This document shows positions 1-7,910 of a stretch of 16,362 nt of DNA, piece by piece. Location: the NCBI GenBank assembly GCA_020630895.1, contig JAHDII010000034.1:1087-17448 (forward strand). The letters run 5' to 3'. Origin of the DNA: Saprospiraceae bacterium. Its GTDB lineage: Bacteria; Bacteroidota; Bacteroidia; Chitinophagales; Saprospiraceae. The notes beneath the pieces are model-generated. The model did no database searches, had not been told where the DNA came from, and saw nothing but the letters and a program-made list of their open reading frames with translations. Position numbers and translations under genes: made by a program. How positions within the stretch are numbered: position 1 is the first letter of the stretch; each line of letters begins with the position of its first letter.

Positions 1-56
1 AAGATTTTAATCTATGACGATTCGAGAATTAAAAATTAGCTCAACTTAGGTTTATT

Positions 57-722
57 TTGGGTTTATTAGCTTATTTAGGGATTTATTCTTTTTTCTTTAC
101 GATCATGATGAAAATTGATACACCAATAGCTCCTTATACTTTAGTGGCATTGTGTGGTTTAATGGGTTGGAATTATTTTATGGATATTGTTAATTCGGCT
201 GGAGATTCTATTATTAATGATGCTCATATTATTAAGAAAAATTATTTTCCTAAAATAGTATTGCCCTTATATAAAAGTTTTCTAGGTTTATTCGAATTTG
301 TAATATCACTACTTATTTTCCTTGTCATTCAAATTATTTTAAGACATCCTTTTCAATGGACAATTGTATTTATTCCTATTGTTTTATTGTTGAATTTTTT
401 GATGGGATTTACGGTTGCTATTTGGACCAGTCAGTTAAGTGTACGAGTTAGAGATTTTAATCATTTCGTAAAAACGTTGATTAATTTTGGATTTTGGTTA
501 ACACCTGTGTTTTATACACCAGATTTAATTCCTGAAGCATTTCGTTTTTGGATTTATTTTAATCCTATGGCAGGCGTGATTGAAAGTTATCGATGGTTAA
601 TGTTAGGTTTTCCTTTTCCAGATATAAAATATTTGTTTGGAATTTCTTTGGGATTAATTTTTTTAATTTGGGGCTGGCATCGTTTTGCTAAAGTAGAAAA
701 AGAATTTGTAGATTATTTATAA
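57..722 (+). CDS. Wzm-type ABC polysaccharide export permease, N-terminus missing
   Basis: This is the membrane permease of an ABC-2 type polysaccharide exporter, the inner-membrane channel that works with the ATPase encoded next. Visible family marks are a hydrophobic opening ending in SFFF, GWNYF, a stretch like NDAHIIKKNYFPKIVLPL (the usual NA.LI.K.YFPR.I.PL region), the loop FWLTPVFYTPDLIPE and the C-terminal NPMAGVIESYRWLMLG, with five to six membrane segments. The stop overlaps the wzt start by 1 nt (TAATG). Family members usually have about 260-290 residues; here only 221 (from a TTG) to 229 codons are open. The usual N-terminal part (RD.K.RYKQT..G..W...QP) is absent. In-frame stops at 15-17 and 30-32 show it cannot simply continue upstream. 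The identity is secure; the start is not. The gene may be frameshifted, truncated or misassembled at its 5' end. Confidence 0.85.
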   Translation: MGLLAYLGIYSFFFTIMMKIDTPIAPYTLVALCGLMGWNYFMDIVNSAGDSIINDAHIIKKNYFPKIVLPLYKSFLGLFEFVISLLIFLVIQIILRHPFQWTIVFIPIVLLLNFLMGFTVAIWTSQLSVRVRDFNHFVKTLINFGFWLTPVFYTPDLIPEAFRFWIYFNPMAGVIESYRWLMLGFPFPDIKYLFGISLGLIFLIWGWHRFAKVEKEFVDYL

Positions 723-2047
723 TGGAAAAAAAAGTAGTCATACAAGTAGAGAATTTATATAAAAGATATTTACTAAATCAACAGAAAATGTCTTTAAATG
801 AATTTGTGAAATCATTTTTCTCAAAAGAACAAAAAAATAACAAAGAAGAATTGTGGGCTTTAAAAGATATTTCTTTTGAAGTCAAACAAGGAGAATCACT
901 AGGAATAATAGGTAAGAATGGAGCAGGTAAAAGTACCTTGCTCAAAATATTAGCAGGAGTCATTGCTCCTACGAGTGGTCATTTAAATATAAATGGAACC
1001 CTTGCTTCTTTATTAGAAATAGGTTCTGGTTTTCATCCCGAATTAACAGGTAAAGAAAATGTTTTTTATAATGCTAAAATATTAGGAATTCCTACTACAG
1101 AAATTGAAGAAAAATATGATGAAATAATTTCTTTTAGTGGAATTAGCAAAAAGTTTGAACATACAGCTATAAAATATTATTCTTCAGGAATGTTCCTTCG
1201 TTTGGCTTTTGCTCAAGCTACACATTTTGATAGAGACATCATGTTGTTTGATGAGGTATTAGCAGTTGGAGATAAGGATTTTCAAAAGAAATGTATTGAT
1301 CAAATTTATCGATTAAAAGCAAAAGGTGCTTCTTTTATTATGGTACAACATGATTTATCTGTGATATCCAATATGTGTGATCAAGTTTTATTATTAGACC
1401 AAGGAACAGAAAAATATTTTGGTTTTTCTAATGATGCGATAGAACAGTATTATCAAGAAGAATATAAAATTTCGCTTATAAACCAAGAATCTGTTCAAAA
1501 TGAAAAAGCTGAAGATAAAAAGGATGATGAAATTGAAATTTTGCCTTTAGAAGTTGTAAATGAAGAACCCATTGTAAATGATGAAATAGCTAGAAGTGAT
1601 AATGAATTTTTCAAAAAAATTATTGCCTCAACTAAAAATTCTAAAGGGAATATTCAACAAGAGTTTTTATGGAAAGAAGAAATAATAGTTGATTTTGAAT
1701 TGAATCTAAATGAAAATATTGGTAAGATAAATTTAGGTGTTCTAGTTATGGATGTTTCTAATAACCAACTCTTATGTAAATATAATTTTTTAAATTCACC
1801 TTTTATTTTTGAAGAAAATCGGAATATTAAATTTAAATGGACTTTACCGAGCCATACTTTTGGTAATTTAATGTATAAAATACATTTGTTCGTTTTAAAA
1901 GAAAATCAATTGGTGGCTGAAATACCAGATGTTGTATTTTTTAAAGTGAAAAGCCAGTTTGATAAAGTAGAAGGATTTACAATCAATATGCCATTAAATA
2001 TTGAAACAGAAATAGTTTTTTTAAATCAAAATCTAAATCATGAATAA
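722..2047 (+). CDS. Wzt-type ABC exporter ATP-binding protein with C-terminal glycan-recognition-type domain
   Basis: Cytoplasmic ATPase that powers export of a lipid-linked polysaccharide through the preceding permease. The nucleotide-binding domain spans about residues 1-245: Walker A GKNGAGKST at 64-72, the Wzt-type signature YSSGM at 153-157, Walker B IMLFDE at 173-178 followed by the D-loop, and the switch histidine H210. An acidic, charged linker (about 250-290) leads to a C-terminal domain (about 290-441) rich in beta-strand pattern. It matches in position and size the Wzt C-terminal domain, which in O9a-type systems binds the finished chain end. At 441 residues it is of the long, substrate-specific Wzt class rather than the short KpsT class. 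It starts on the last base of the permease stop and overlaps the methyltransferase by 8 nt, so the three genes are probably translationally coupled. Confidence 0.95.
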   Translation: MEKKVVIQVENLYKRYLLNQQKMSLNEFVKSFFSKEQKNNKEELWALKDISFEVKQGESLGIIGKNGAGKSTLLKILAGVIAPTSGHLNINGTLASLLEIGSGFHPELTGKENVFYNAKILGIPTTEIEEKYDEIISFSGISKKFEHTAIKYYSSGMFLRLAFAQATHFDRDIMLFDEVLAVGDKDFQKKCIDQIYRLKAKGASFIMVQHDLSVISNMCDQVLLLDQGTEKYFGFSNDAIEQYYQEEYKISLINQESVQNEKAEDKKDDEIEILPLEVVNEEPIVNDEIARSDNEFFKKIIASTKNSKGNIQQEFLWKEEIIVDFELNLNENIGKINLGVLVMDVSNNQLLCKYNFLNSPFIFEENRNIKFKWTLPSHTFGNLMYKIHLFVLKENQLVAEIPDVVFFKVKSQFDKVEGFTINMPLNIETEIVFLNQNLNHE

Positions 2048-2753
2048 AGAGAAATTACATGCAATATATAATGATGCTCAATATGCCGATTCTTATGATG
2101 ATCGTTTTATATTATTGAAAAATTTTAAAGTAGAAACTGATTTTGAATTAGAAGTCCTTCGTTCATTAATTTTTCCAGAAACGAAATGGCTAGATGTTGC
2201 TTGCGGAACAGGGTATTTTTTAAATCATTTCCCTGAAAATAAAAGAGCTGGTTTTGATCTTTCAATGGGTATGATGAAGCAAGCGATTGAACGAAATCCA
2301 TCTGCAGATTTTTTTCGTCTTAAAGATATGAGAGAACCAGAACCAGATTGGAATAATCAATGGGATCTAGTAACTTGTATGTATTATCCTTATTGTTATT
2401 TAGATTCTGTTAGTGAAGTAGAAACTTTAATTCACAATTTATATGATTGGACAAGTGAAGGCGGTAAATGTTTTTTTCCAGTTTGCACGTTTTCTAATGT
2501 AGGATTTTTAGAAACAGATATTGCTTATAAAATTGAAGATCCTTTTAATATAGGAGGGGGATTATATTTAACAAGTATAACTTGGTCATGGGATGATCCA
2601 CTAGGTTATAAACACGAAAACTTAGTTACTCCTCACATTAAATTTTTAGAAGAAGTATTTTTAAGAAAATTTTCTAAAATAGAAATCATAGATTACCCTG
2701 AACAATTAAAAGAATTTGTAAGTCCTAGAAAAGCGATAATTGCGACTAAATAA
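2040..2753 (+). CDS. Class I SAM-dependent methyltransferase
   Basis: Predicted soluble methyltransferase of the Rossmann-fold class I group, 237 residues. Motif I is LDVACGTGY (51-59), followed by the acidic end of strand beta-2 in AGFDLS (about 70-75) and a motif near 93-100 (LKDMREPE); YYPYCYLDS (about 118-126) lies in the catalytic region. There is no signal peptide or membrane segment. It overlaps wzt by 8 nt. In loci with a long Wzt, methyltransferases often cap the non-reducing end of the glycan and thereby set chain length and the feature Wzt recognises. That role is an inference from position; a tailoring O- or N-methylation of one sugar is equally possible. The 3' end overlaps the convergent epimerase gene by 8 bp, leaving no room for a terminator. 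Confidence 0.85.
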   Translation: MNKEKLHAIYNDAQYADSYDDRFILLKNFKVETDFELEVLRSLIFPETKWLDVACGTGYFLNHFPENKRAGFDLSMGMMKQAIERNPSADFFRLKDMREPEPDWNNQWDLVTCMYYPYCYLDSVSEVETLIHNLYDWTSEGGKCFFPVCTFSNVGFLETDIAYKIEDPFNIGGGLYLTSITWSWDDPLGYKHENLVTPHIKFLEEVFLRKFSKIEIIDYPEQLKEFVSPRKAIIATK

Positions 2754-3687
2754 GATTAGTTTTAATCCATTTCCATTGCAATAAAATTCCTTCATCAATA
2801 GAATAGGATGGAGAGTAATTTAATTTTTCTTTTGCAAGAGTAATATCACCTTCAGTATGGTTGCTTTCTTCATTTAATTTTGGAGTATAAATGACTTGGG
2901 TTTGTAAACCAGTAATAGAAAATAATTTTTCAATTAAATCATTCACAGTAATTCTAGAACCAGAAGCGATATTAATAATATTAGGGAGATTATTTTGATG
3001 TAAAGCTAAAAAATTAGCTTGAGCCACATCTTTTACAAAAGTAAAATCCCTGCTTTGCAAGCCATCACCATAAATTTCGATCTTTTCTTTAGCAGTTAGT
3101 TTTTTCATAAAAATATGCAAAGCCATATCAGGACGTTGACGAGGACCATAGGCTGAAAAATAACGCAATAAAACCAAAGGGAGATTATATTTTTCTTTAA
3201 GATCTAAGCAAAATTTTTCCATTCGTAATTTACTCTTGCCATATAATGCTTTTGGCAACAATGCAGATGATTCTGAATAGGGTAATGCATTTCGATCATC
3301 ATATATTGATGAAGTAGAGGCAATTATTATTTTTTCAAATGATTGATCCTTTGCCCAATCTAAAAGTACTTCAGTAGCTTTGATATTATTATCAATATAT
3401 TCCTTTTCTCTTTGATCTGAAAAACGAACACCAGGACTAGCCGCTAAATGAATAAGATAATGAATCGATTGATCCAAGGAAGAAAAATCCATACTTAAAA
3501 GATTTTCTTCATGAAAAGTAAATAAATCAAATTTCCTTAAATCTTGAATATTTTTCTTTTTAATAGCTGGGTCATAATAGGGGGTAAGCGCATCCACTCC
3601 GATCACTCGAATATTATTTTCTAATAATAAATGTGCAGTGTGGAACCCAATAAAACCAGCCACACCTGTGATCAAACAAGTCTTCAA
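2746..3687 (-). CDS. NAD-dependent sugar-nucleotide epimerase, UDP-glucuronate 4-epimerase-like
   Basis: Extended short-chain dehydrogenase/reductase acting on a nucleotide sugar in the cytoplasm. The NAD site is TGVAGFIG (residues 7-14). VDALTPYYDP (31-40) is very like the NDYYDP segment of UDP-glucuronate 4-epimerases. The serine region STSSIY is at 124-129 and the catalytic pair YGKSK at 149-153. RYFSAYGPRQRPDMA (175-189) is again the pattern of the GlcA 4-epimerase group. At 313 residues it is slightly short but complete. The start is TTG: no ATG or GTG lies between it and the upstream in-frame stop, the NAD strand begins at residue 3, and AAAGAAAAGAG lies just upstream. It is the only minus-strand gene inside the polysaccharide locus. 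UDP-GalA is the likeliest product; decarboxylase or hexose epimerase activity cannot be excluded. Confidence 0.88.
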   Translation of the reverse strand: MKTCLITGVAGFIGFHTAHLLLENNIRVIGVDALTPYYDPAIKKKNIQDLRKFDLFTFHEENLLSMDFSSLDQSIHYLIHLAASPGVRFSDQREKEYIDNNIKATEVLLDWAKDQSFEKIIIASTSSIYDDRNALPYSESSALLPKALYGKSKLRMEKFCLDLKEKYNLPLVLLRYFSAYGPRQRPDMALHIFMKKLTAKEKIEIYGDGLQSRDFTFVKDVAQANFLALHQNNLPNIINIASGSRITVNDLIEKLFSITGLQTQVIYTPKLNEESNHTEGDITLAKEKLNYSPSYSIDEGILLQWKWIKTNLI

Positions 3688-3800
3688 GCTCTTTTCTTTT
3701 GTACTTCTAAAATATTACTTTTAGGAAAGAAGATATAATTCGTCTAAAATTAAGTTTTATTCAAATGCTTTTCGTAGAATTAGGCTAATAATTAGTTATT
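3688..3800. promoter_or_regulatory. Divergent intergenic region, probable promoters for the epimerase gene and the UbiA-led operon
   Basis: This 113-nt AT-rich stretch is the only non-coding DNA from which both the minus-strand epimerase and the long plus-strand run starting at 3801 can be transcribed, so promoters are expected here. I found no clean match to the Bacteroidota TAnnTTTG -7 element; TAAGTTTT at 3751-3758 is one base off, with no TTG at the right distance upstream. A short inverted repeat (CTAAAA at 3707-3712, TTTTAG at 3719-3724) lies on the epimerase side and could be an operator or chance in AT-rich DNA. Confidence 0.4.
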
Positions 3801-4820
3801 TTGATTGAAATTAAATCATATTCCTTTTTTCGTTCATCTATTTGGTGGTATCATATTTTACCTCCACTACTACCTATTGTATATTTAATTTTAGCCTGTT
3901 CTTTTTCGAATGAGATGATATACGAATTCATTACTACGATTTTTCTATTTCTTTTGAGTTTTATTTTTACTGCTTCTTTTGGATATTTTTTAAATGATTG
4001 TATGGATGTAGAAGAGGATAGAAAAGCAGGAAAGAAAAATATTGCTTTAAATGTAAATGTTCCGAAAAGAATTTTTCTTCTAATAGGTCTTTTAGCATTA
4101 GGGATTTTGCCTTGGTTTTTTTTAGGAATGAATAGCATTTCCTTTTATTTGTGGATCGGTATTATTGTTTCTTTAATATTATATACGATAAAACCTTTTC
4201 GATTTAAAGAAAGAGGAATATTAGGTGTTTTTTTAGATGCAGCCTATGGACATGTATTACCTGTACTTGTTTTATTATTTTTGCTTCATTCAAAATTTCA
4301 ACCTGATTTTAAATATTCGTTATTATTACTTGTCGTAATAATTATAATTACTTTTTTGAAAGGACTAAGGAATATTATCAATCATCAATTGAATGATCGA
4401 AAATCGGATAAAATTAATGAAGTAAATACATTTGTTTTATCATTTTCACCATTAGCATCTTTAAATCTATTGAATAGATATATCATCCCAATCGAAGGTA
4501 CAGGTCTTTTGTTTTTTCATCTGGTTCTCGCTTTTACAATACCTGTTTTTCCATTGTTCTTCTTATTCTTTATGACTTTGATTTATTTTTCTTTCAGTGC
4601 TTGGAAATGGTTTAAAATGCCAAGACGCCAACTAAGATTTAAATTTTTATATTTCTTGAATGATTATTATGAATATTATTTACCATTGTTTTGCTTGTTG
4701 TATTTAATTTATGTAAATCCTATTTTTTTTATTATTTTGATTTTACATTTAATATTGTTTCCTAACTTGATAAAAAAAATAAGAGATGATTTTCTAATTA
4801 TTCGTAAAAATATATCCTAA
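3801..4820 (+). CDS. UbiA-superfamily membrane prenyltransferase
   Basis: Integral membrane protein of 339 residues with about eight or nine hydrophobic helices. The first aspartate-rich motif is NDCMDVEEDRKAGKKN (65-80), giving ND-x2-D-x3-D for Mg-diphosphate binding. The following cytoplasmic segment is YTIKPFRFKERGILG (128-142). The second acidic motif is HQLNDRKSD (194-202). Both motifs needed for transfer of a polyprenyl group are intact. The start is TTG after an in-frame stop at 3789-3791; the next in-frame ATG (residue 39) would delete the first helix. The stop overlaps the asnB-like start by 1 nt. Known UbiA enzymes make quinones, haem O, chlorophyll, archaeal lipids or decaprenyl-phosphoryl-ribose. 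The context has none of the first four pathways, so a polyprenyl-linked sugar or lipid carrier is the favoured but unproven guess. Confidence 0.85.
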   Translation: MIEIKSYSFFRSSIWWYHILPPLLPIVYLILACSFSNEMIYEFITTIFLFLLSFIFTASFGYFLNDCMDVEEDRKAGKKNIALNVNVPKRIFLLIGLLALGILPWFFLGMNSISFYLWIGIIVSLILYTIKPFRFKERGILGVFLDAAYGHVLPVLVLLFLLHSKFQPDFKYSLLLLVVIIIITFLKGLRNIINHQLNDRKSDKINEVNTFVLSFSPLASLNLLNRYIIPIEGTGLLFFHLVLAFTIPVFPLFFLFFMTLIYFSFSAWKWFKMPRRQLRFKFLYFLNDYYEYYLPLFCLLYLIYVNPIFFIILILHLILFPNLIKKIRDDFLIIRKNIS

Positions 4821-6559
4821 TGTGTGGAATAGTTGGACAAATAGAATTTAATCAAAAGATCGATCTCATCAATTTTAATGAGATGAGAGATTCTATGTTT
4901 CATAGAGGACCTGATGGAAAAGGCACTTGGATAAATTCAAAAAATAACATTGCACTAGGTCACAGAAGATTGTCTTTTTTGGATGTTTCTGAAAATGGGG
5001 CACAACCTATGATGGATTCAAATGGTAATTATTATATAACTTTTAATGGAGAAATATATAATTATTTAGAATTAAAGAATGAATTAGAAGGAAAAGGATA
5101 TTCTTTTACAACACAAACAGATACAGAAGTTATTCTCAATGGTTTTATCGAATGGAATGTTGGTATTCTGAATAAATTAAAAGGAATGTTTGCTTTTGCT
5201 ATTTGGAATGAAAAAGAAGAAAAACTATTCTTAGCCCGAGATCGATTCGGAATTAAGCCCCTATATTATTTATTTGATGAAAATAGATTTGTTTTTGCTT
5301 CAGAAATAAAAGGGATTAAAAAATGCAATAAAATAAAAACGAATGTAAACTTTACTTCAGTTGCTCAATATTTGACCTATCGTTTTGTTCCCAGTCCTAA
5401 TACGATTTGGAAAGAGATTCATAAAATTCCGCCTGCTCATTATTTGCAATTAAATTTTAAATCCAAGAAAAAGATATTAATAAATTATTGGGAATTAAAA
5501 TCAGGAAATAAAATTGTTAAACCAAGGGAAGCGATAGAAAAAGTAAATGGAATTTTACAATCATCTGTAAAAAATCATTTAAGATCAGATGTGCCAATTG
5601 GAGCATTTTTAAGTGGGGGATATGATAGTTCTGCATTAGTTTCAATGATGGTTCAGCAAAATTATCAACCTCAAACATTTTCAATTGGTTTTAATCATTG
5701 GGAGCAATCTGAAGATCAATATGCAAAAATAGTAGCCAAGCATTTAAATGTAGAAAATGAAACCATTCGCTTAGATTCTGGACAATTAAATCTATTGCCT
5801 AAGTTAATGTATCATTATGATGAACCCCTTGCGGATATTTCAATCATCCCTACATATTGTGTAAGTGAATTAGCCGCTAAAAAAGTAAAAGCAGTTTTTT
5901 CTGGCGAAGGAGCTGATGAAATATTTGTAGGATATGATTGGCAAAAAGAGTTAGCAAATCAAAATGATATTTCTGATAAAGTTTTAATTGAGAAGTATGG
6001 ACAAGCCATGTCAATGGGACAATTTTTGTCACAAGATATTATTAAATTATTGCATCCAGATCTGCAAAAAGAAGTACCAAAAAAATATTTTTCTTTTTAT
6101 GAATCTCATGTAATAAATAATAGCAGTCCACTTAAAAAATTTCAGTATCTTGATGTGAAATCTTTTATGGGAGAATTAGTATTGACTAAAATTGATCGGG
6201 CAAGTATGGCCCATTCTTTAGAAGTAAGAGTCCCTTTTTTAGATCATGAATTGGTAGAATATTTATTTCTATTAGATACGTCTGTTTATTTTAAAAAGAA
6301 TATTACTAAATATTTATTATTTGAGAATATAAAAAAACAATTACCTCAAGAAATACTCCAAAGAAAGAAACAAGGCTTTGTAGGCCCTGATCAATATTAT
6401 ATGAATTACAATTGGTATGTAGAACAATTAGTAAATGGCGAATTGATAAAGGAAGGTATTCTACAAGAAAATGCACTGACTCGAATGATTGCTCGAAATG
6501 AACATTGGAAATTATGGAAAATTATTGTCTTAGAATTTTGGTGGAGAGAATGGGTGTAG
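4820..6559 (+). CDS. Asparagine synthetase (glutamine-hydrolysing) homologue, AsnB family; candidate glycan amidotransferase
   Basis: Two-domain amidotransferase of 579 residues. The class II glutaminase domain starts with the nucleophile Cys2 (MCGIVGQ) and has HRGPD (28-32), GHRRLS (47-52) and NGEIYN (76-81). The synthetase domain has the PPi loop SGGYDSS (265-271), DEPLAD (334-339), SGEGADEIFVGY (361-372) and a C-terminal region with DRASMAHSLEVRVPFLDHE. The catalytic set looks complete, so free asparagine synthesis is possible. AsnB homologues inside O-antigen loci, such as WbpS of Pseudomonas aeruginosa and WbtH of Francisella tularensis, are linked to amidation of hexuronic acids. With a uronate-type epimerase nearby, that role is favoured here as inference. 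It starts on the stop of the UbiA gene (TAATG) and is followed after 1 nt by the radical SAM gene, so the three are probably co-translated. Confidence 0.92.
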   Translation: MCGIVGQIEFNQKIDLINFNEMRDSMFHRGPDGKGTWINSKNNIALGHRRLSFLDVSENGAQPMMDSNGNYYITFNGEIYNYLELKNELEGKGYSFTTQTDTEVILNGFIEWNVGILNKLKGMFAFAIWNEKEEKLFLARDRFGIKPLYYLFDENRFVFASEIKGIKKCNKIKTNVNFTSVAQYLTYRFVPSPNTIWKEIHKIPPAHYLQLNFKSKKKILINYWELKSGNKIVKPREAIEKVNGILQSSVKNHLRSDVPIGAFLSGGYDSSALVSMMVQQNYQPQTFSIGFNHWEQSEDQYAKIVAKHLNVENETIRLDSGQLNLLPKLMYHYDEPLADISIIPTYCVSELAAKKVKAVFSGEGADEIFVGYDWQKELANQNDISDKVLIEKYGQAMSMGQFLSQDIIKLLHPDLQKEVPKKYFSFYESHVINNSSPLKKFQYLDVKSFMGELVLTKIDRASMAHSLEVRVPFLDHELVEYLFLLDTSVYFKKNITKYLLFENIKKQLPQEILQRKKQGFVGPDQYYMNYNWYVEQLVNGELIKEGILQENALTRMIARNEHWKLWKIIVLEFWWREWV

Positions 6560-6560
6560 T

Positions 6561-7910
6561 ATGAAATTATCAGAAGAAATAAAAGCGTATTACAACGAAC
6601 ATAGACCTCTTGGCGCTATGCCTAAAAGTTGCTATGCTCCATTCAAAAATTTATATTTTGGCTCAGATGGAAGAGTAACAGCTTGTTGTTTTAATCGTTC
6701 TTATGAATTAGGTTCTTTCCCTAAGAATACTATTCGTGAAATATGGAATGGTGAAAAAATTAAAACTTTAAAAGAAAAATTATCGGAAGCTGATTTTTCA
6801 TTAGGTTGTTCTGGTTGTTATCAACAAATTGTCGCTAAAAATATAGATGGAACCAAAGCAAAACAATACGATGAAAATCCTTTAAATTCCAATAATTATC
6901 CATCTGTAATGGAATTTGAATTGAGTAATCTTTGTAATTTAGAATGCATAATGTGTAATGGAGATTATTCTTCATTAATCAGAGAAAAAAGAGAAAAAAG
7001 ACCTCCTTTAATTAATCCTTATACGGATGAATTTGTAAAACAATTGGAAGAATTTATTCCACATCTTCATATGGTGAAATTCTATGGAGGTGAACCTTTT
7101 TTAGTTGATATTTATTATAAAATTTGGGAGAAAATTATTGAAATAAAACCATCAATTATTATTTCAATCCAAACGAATGCAACGATATTAAACCAAAAAG
7201 TAAAACGACTATTAGAAAAAGGGAATTTCCATATCGGAATTTCTATTGATTCCTTAAAGAAAGAAAAATATGAATCCATTCGGATTAATGCAAAATTTGA
7301 AAGGGTCATCGAAAATATTTTATGGTTTAAAGAATATACTCAAAAAAGAAATACATTTTTTGGTATTTCAGCTTGTGCAATGACAAATAACTGGGAAGAA
7401 TTACCTGCATTTGTTCGATTCTCTAATGCCTTAAATGCACAAGTTTATTTTCATAATTTAATTTACCCTAGTCGATTGTCTTTAATGAATGAAGATGAAA
7501 ATCAATTAAAAGAAGTAATTGATGTTTTGACTACTTTTTCTTTTGAGGCTAAAACTCCTATTGAAATAAAAAATTTAAATCATTTTAATGATTATATCCT
7601 ACAGTTAAAAAGCTACTTTAAAGAGATAGAATATAGAGTACTTATTTATACTGCAGAAGATTTTTTGAGTTATTATACGATCAAAATTCAAGCAGACAAT
7701 GCTTTAAATGAAAATGAAAAAAATGATTTGATTTCTATCTTTACAGAAAAAATTAACTATGTAGATTCTAAAATTAATAACAAAGAAATATTGAAAGAAA
7801 AATTATCCAACTTAGATCATAAAAATAATATGATTTATGATATGATAAAAAAGTATTTTAAAGAATTGTCAAACGAAGAAGTGTTTGATCTAATGATGGC
7901 AAGAATTTAA
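6561..7910 (+). CDS. Radical SAM protein with N-terminal twitch (half-SPASM) cluster site
   Basis: Predicted radical SAM enzyme, 449 residues. The core has the 4Fe-4S cysteines C125, C129 and C132 (CNLECIMC) and a GGEP SAM-binding motif at 176-179 (FYGGEPF). Ahead of the core, residues 24-86 carry C24-x12-G37-x4-C42, then C83-x2-C86, with the usual IREIWN segment between. This is the twitch/SPASM half-motif for an auxiliary Fe-S cluster, placed N-terminal rather than C-terminal. The roughly 120 C-terminal residues after about 330 show no motif I recognise. No signal peptide or membrane helix is present. It lies 1 nt after the asnB-like gene and its stop abuts the next start. There is no room for a precursor peptide gene in this run, so a RiPP role is not supported. 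A glycan or nucleotide-sugar substrate is suggested by context only. Confidence 0.9.
   Translation: MKLSEEIKAYYNEHRPLGAMPKSCYAPFKNLYFGSDGRVTACCFNRSYELGSFPKNTIREIWNGEKIKTLKEKLSEADFSLGCSGCYQQIVAKNIDGTKAKQYDENPLNSNNYPSVMEFELSNLCNLECIMCNGDYSSLIREKREKRPPLINPYTDEFVKQLEEFIPHLHMVKFYGGEPFLVDIYYKIWEKIIEIKPSIIISIQTNATILNQKVKRLLEKGNFHIGISIDSLKKEKYESIRINAKFERVIENILWFKEYTQKRNTFFGISACAMTNNWEELPAFVRFSNALNAQVYFHNLIYPSRLSLMNEDENQLKEVIDVLTTFSFEAKTPIEIKNLNHFNDYILQLKSYFKEIEYRVLIYTAEDFLSYYTIKIQADNALNENEKNDLISIFTEKINYVDSKINNKEILKEKLSNLDHKNNMIYDMIKKYFKELSNEEVFDLMMARI

Noticed and set aside
3707..3724. Inverted repeat CTAAAA / TTTTAG as an operator
   Set aside because: Six-bp AT-rich arms are common by chance in DNA of this composition, so it is mentioned only as a weak possibility.
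4820..7910. Lasso-peptide or other RiPP cluster based on an AsnB homologue next to a radical SAM gene
   Set aside because: The AsnB homologue has an intact N-terminal glutaminase with Cys2, unlike lasso cyclases adapted to peptides. No leader peptidase or recognition element is present, and gaps of 0-1 nt leave no room for a precursor gene.
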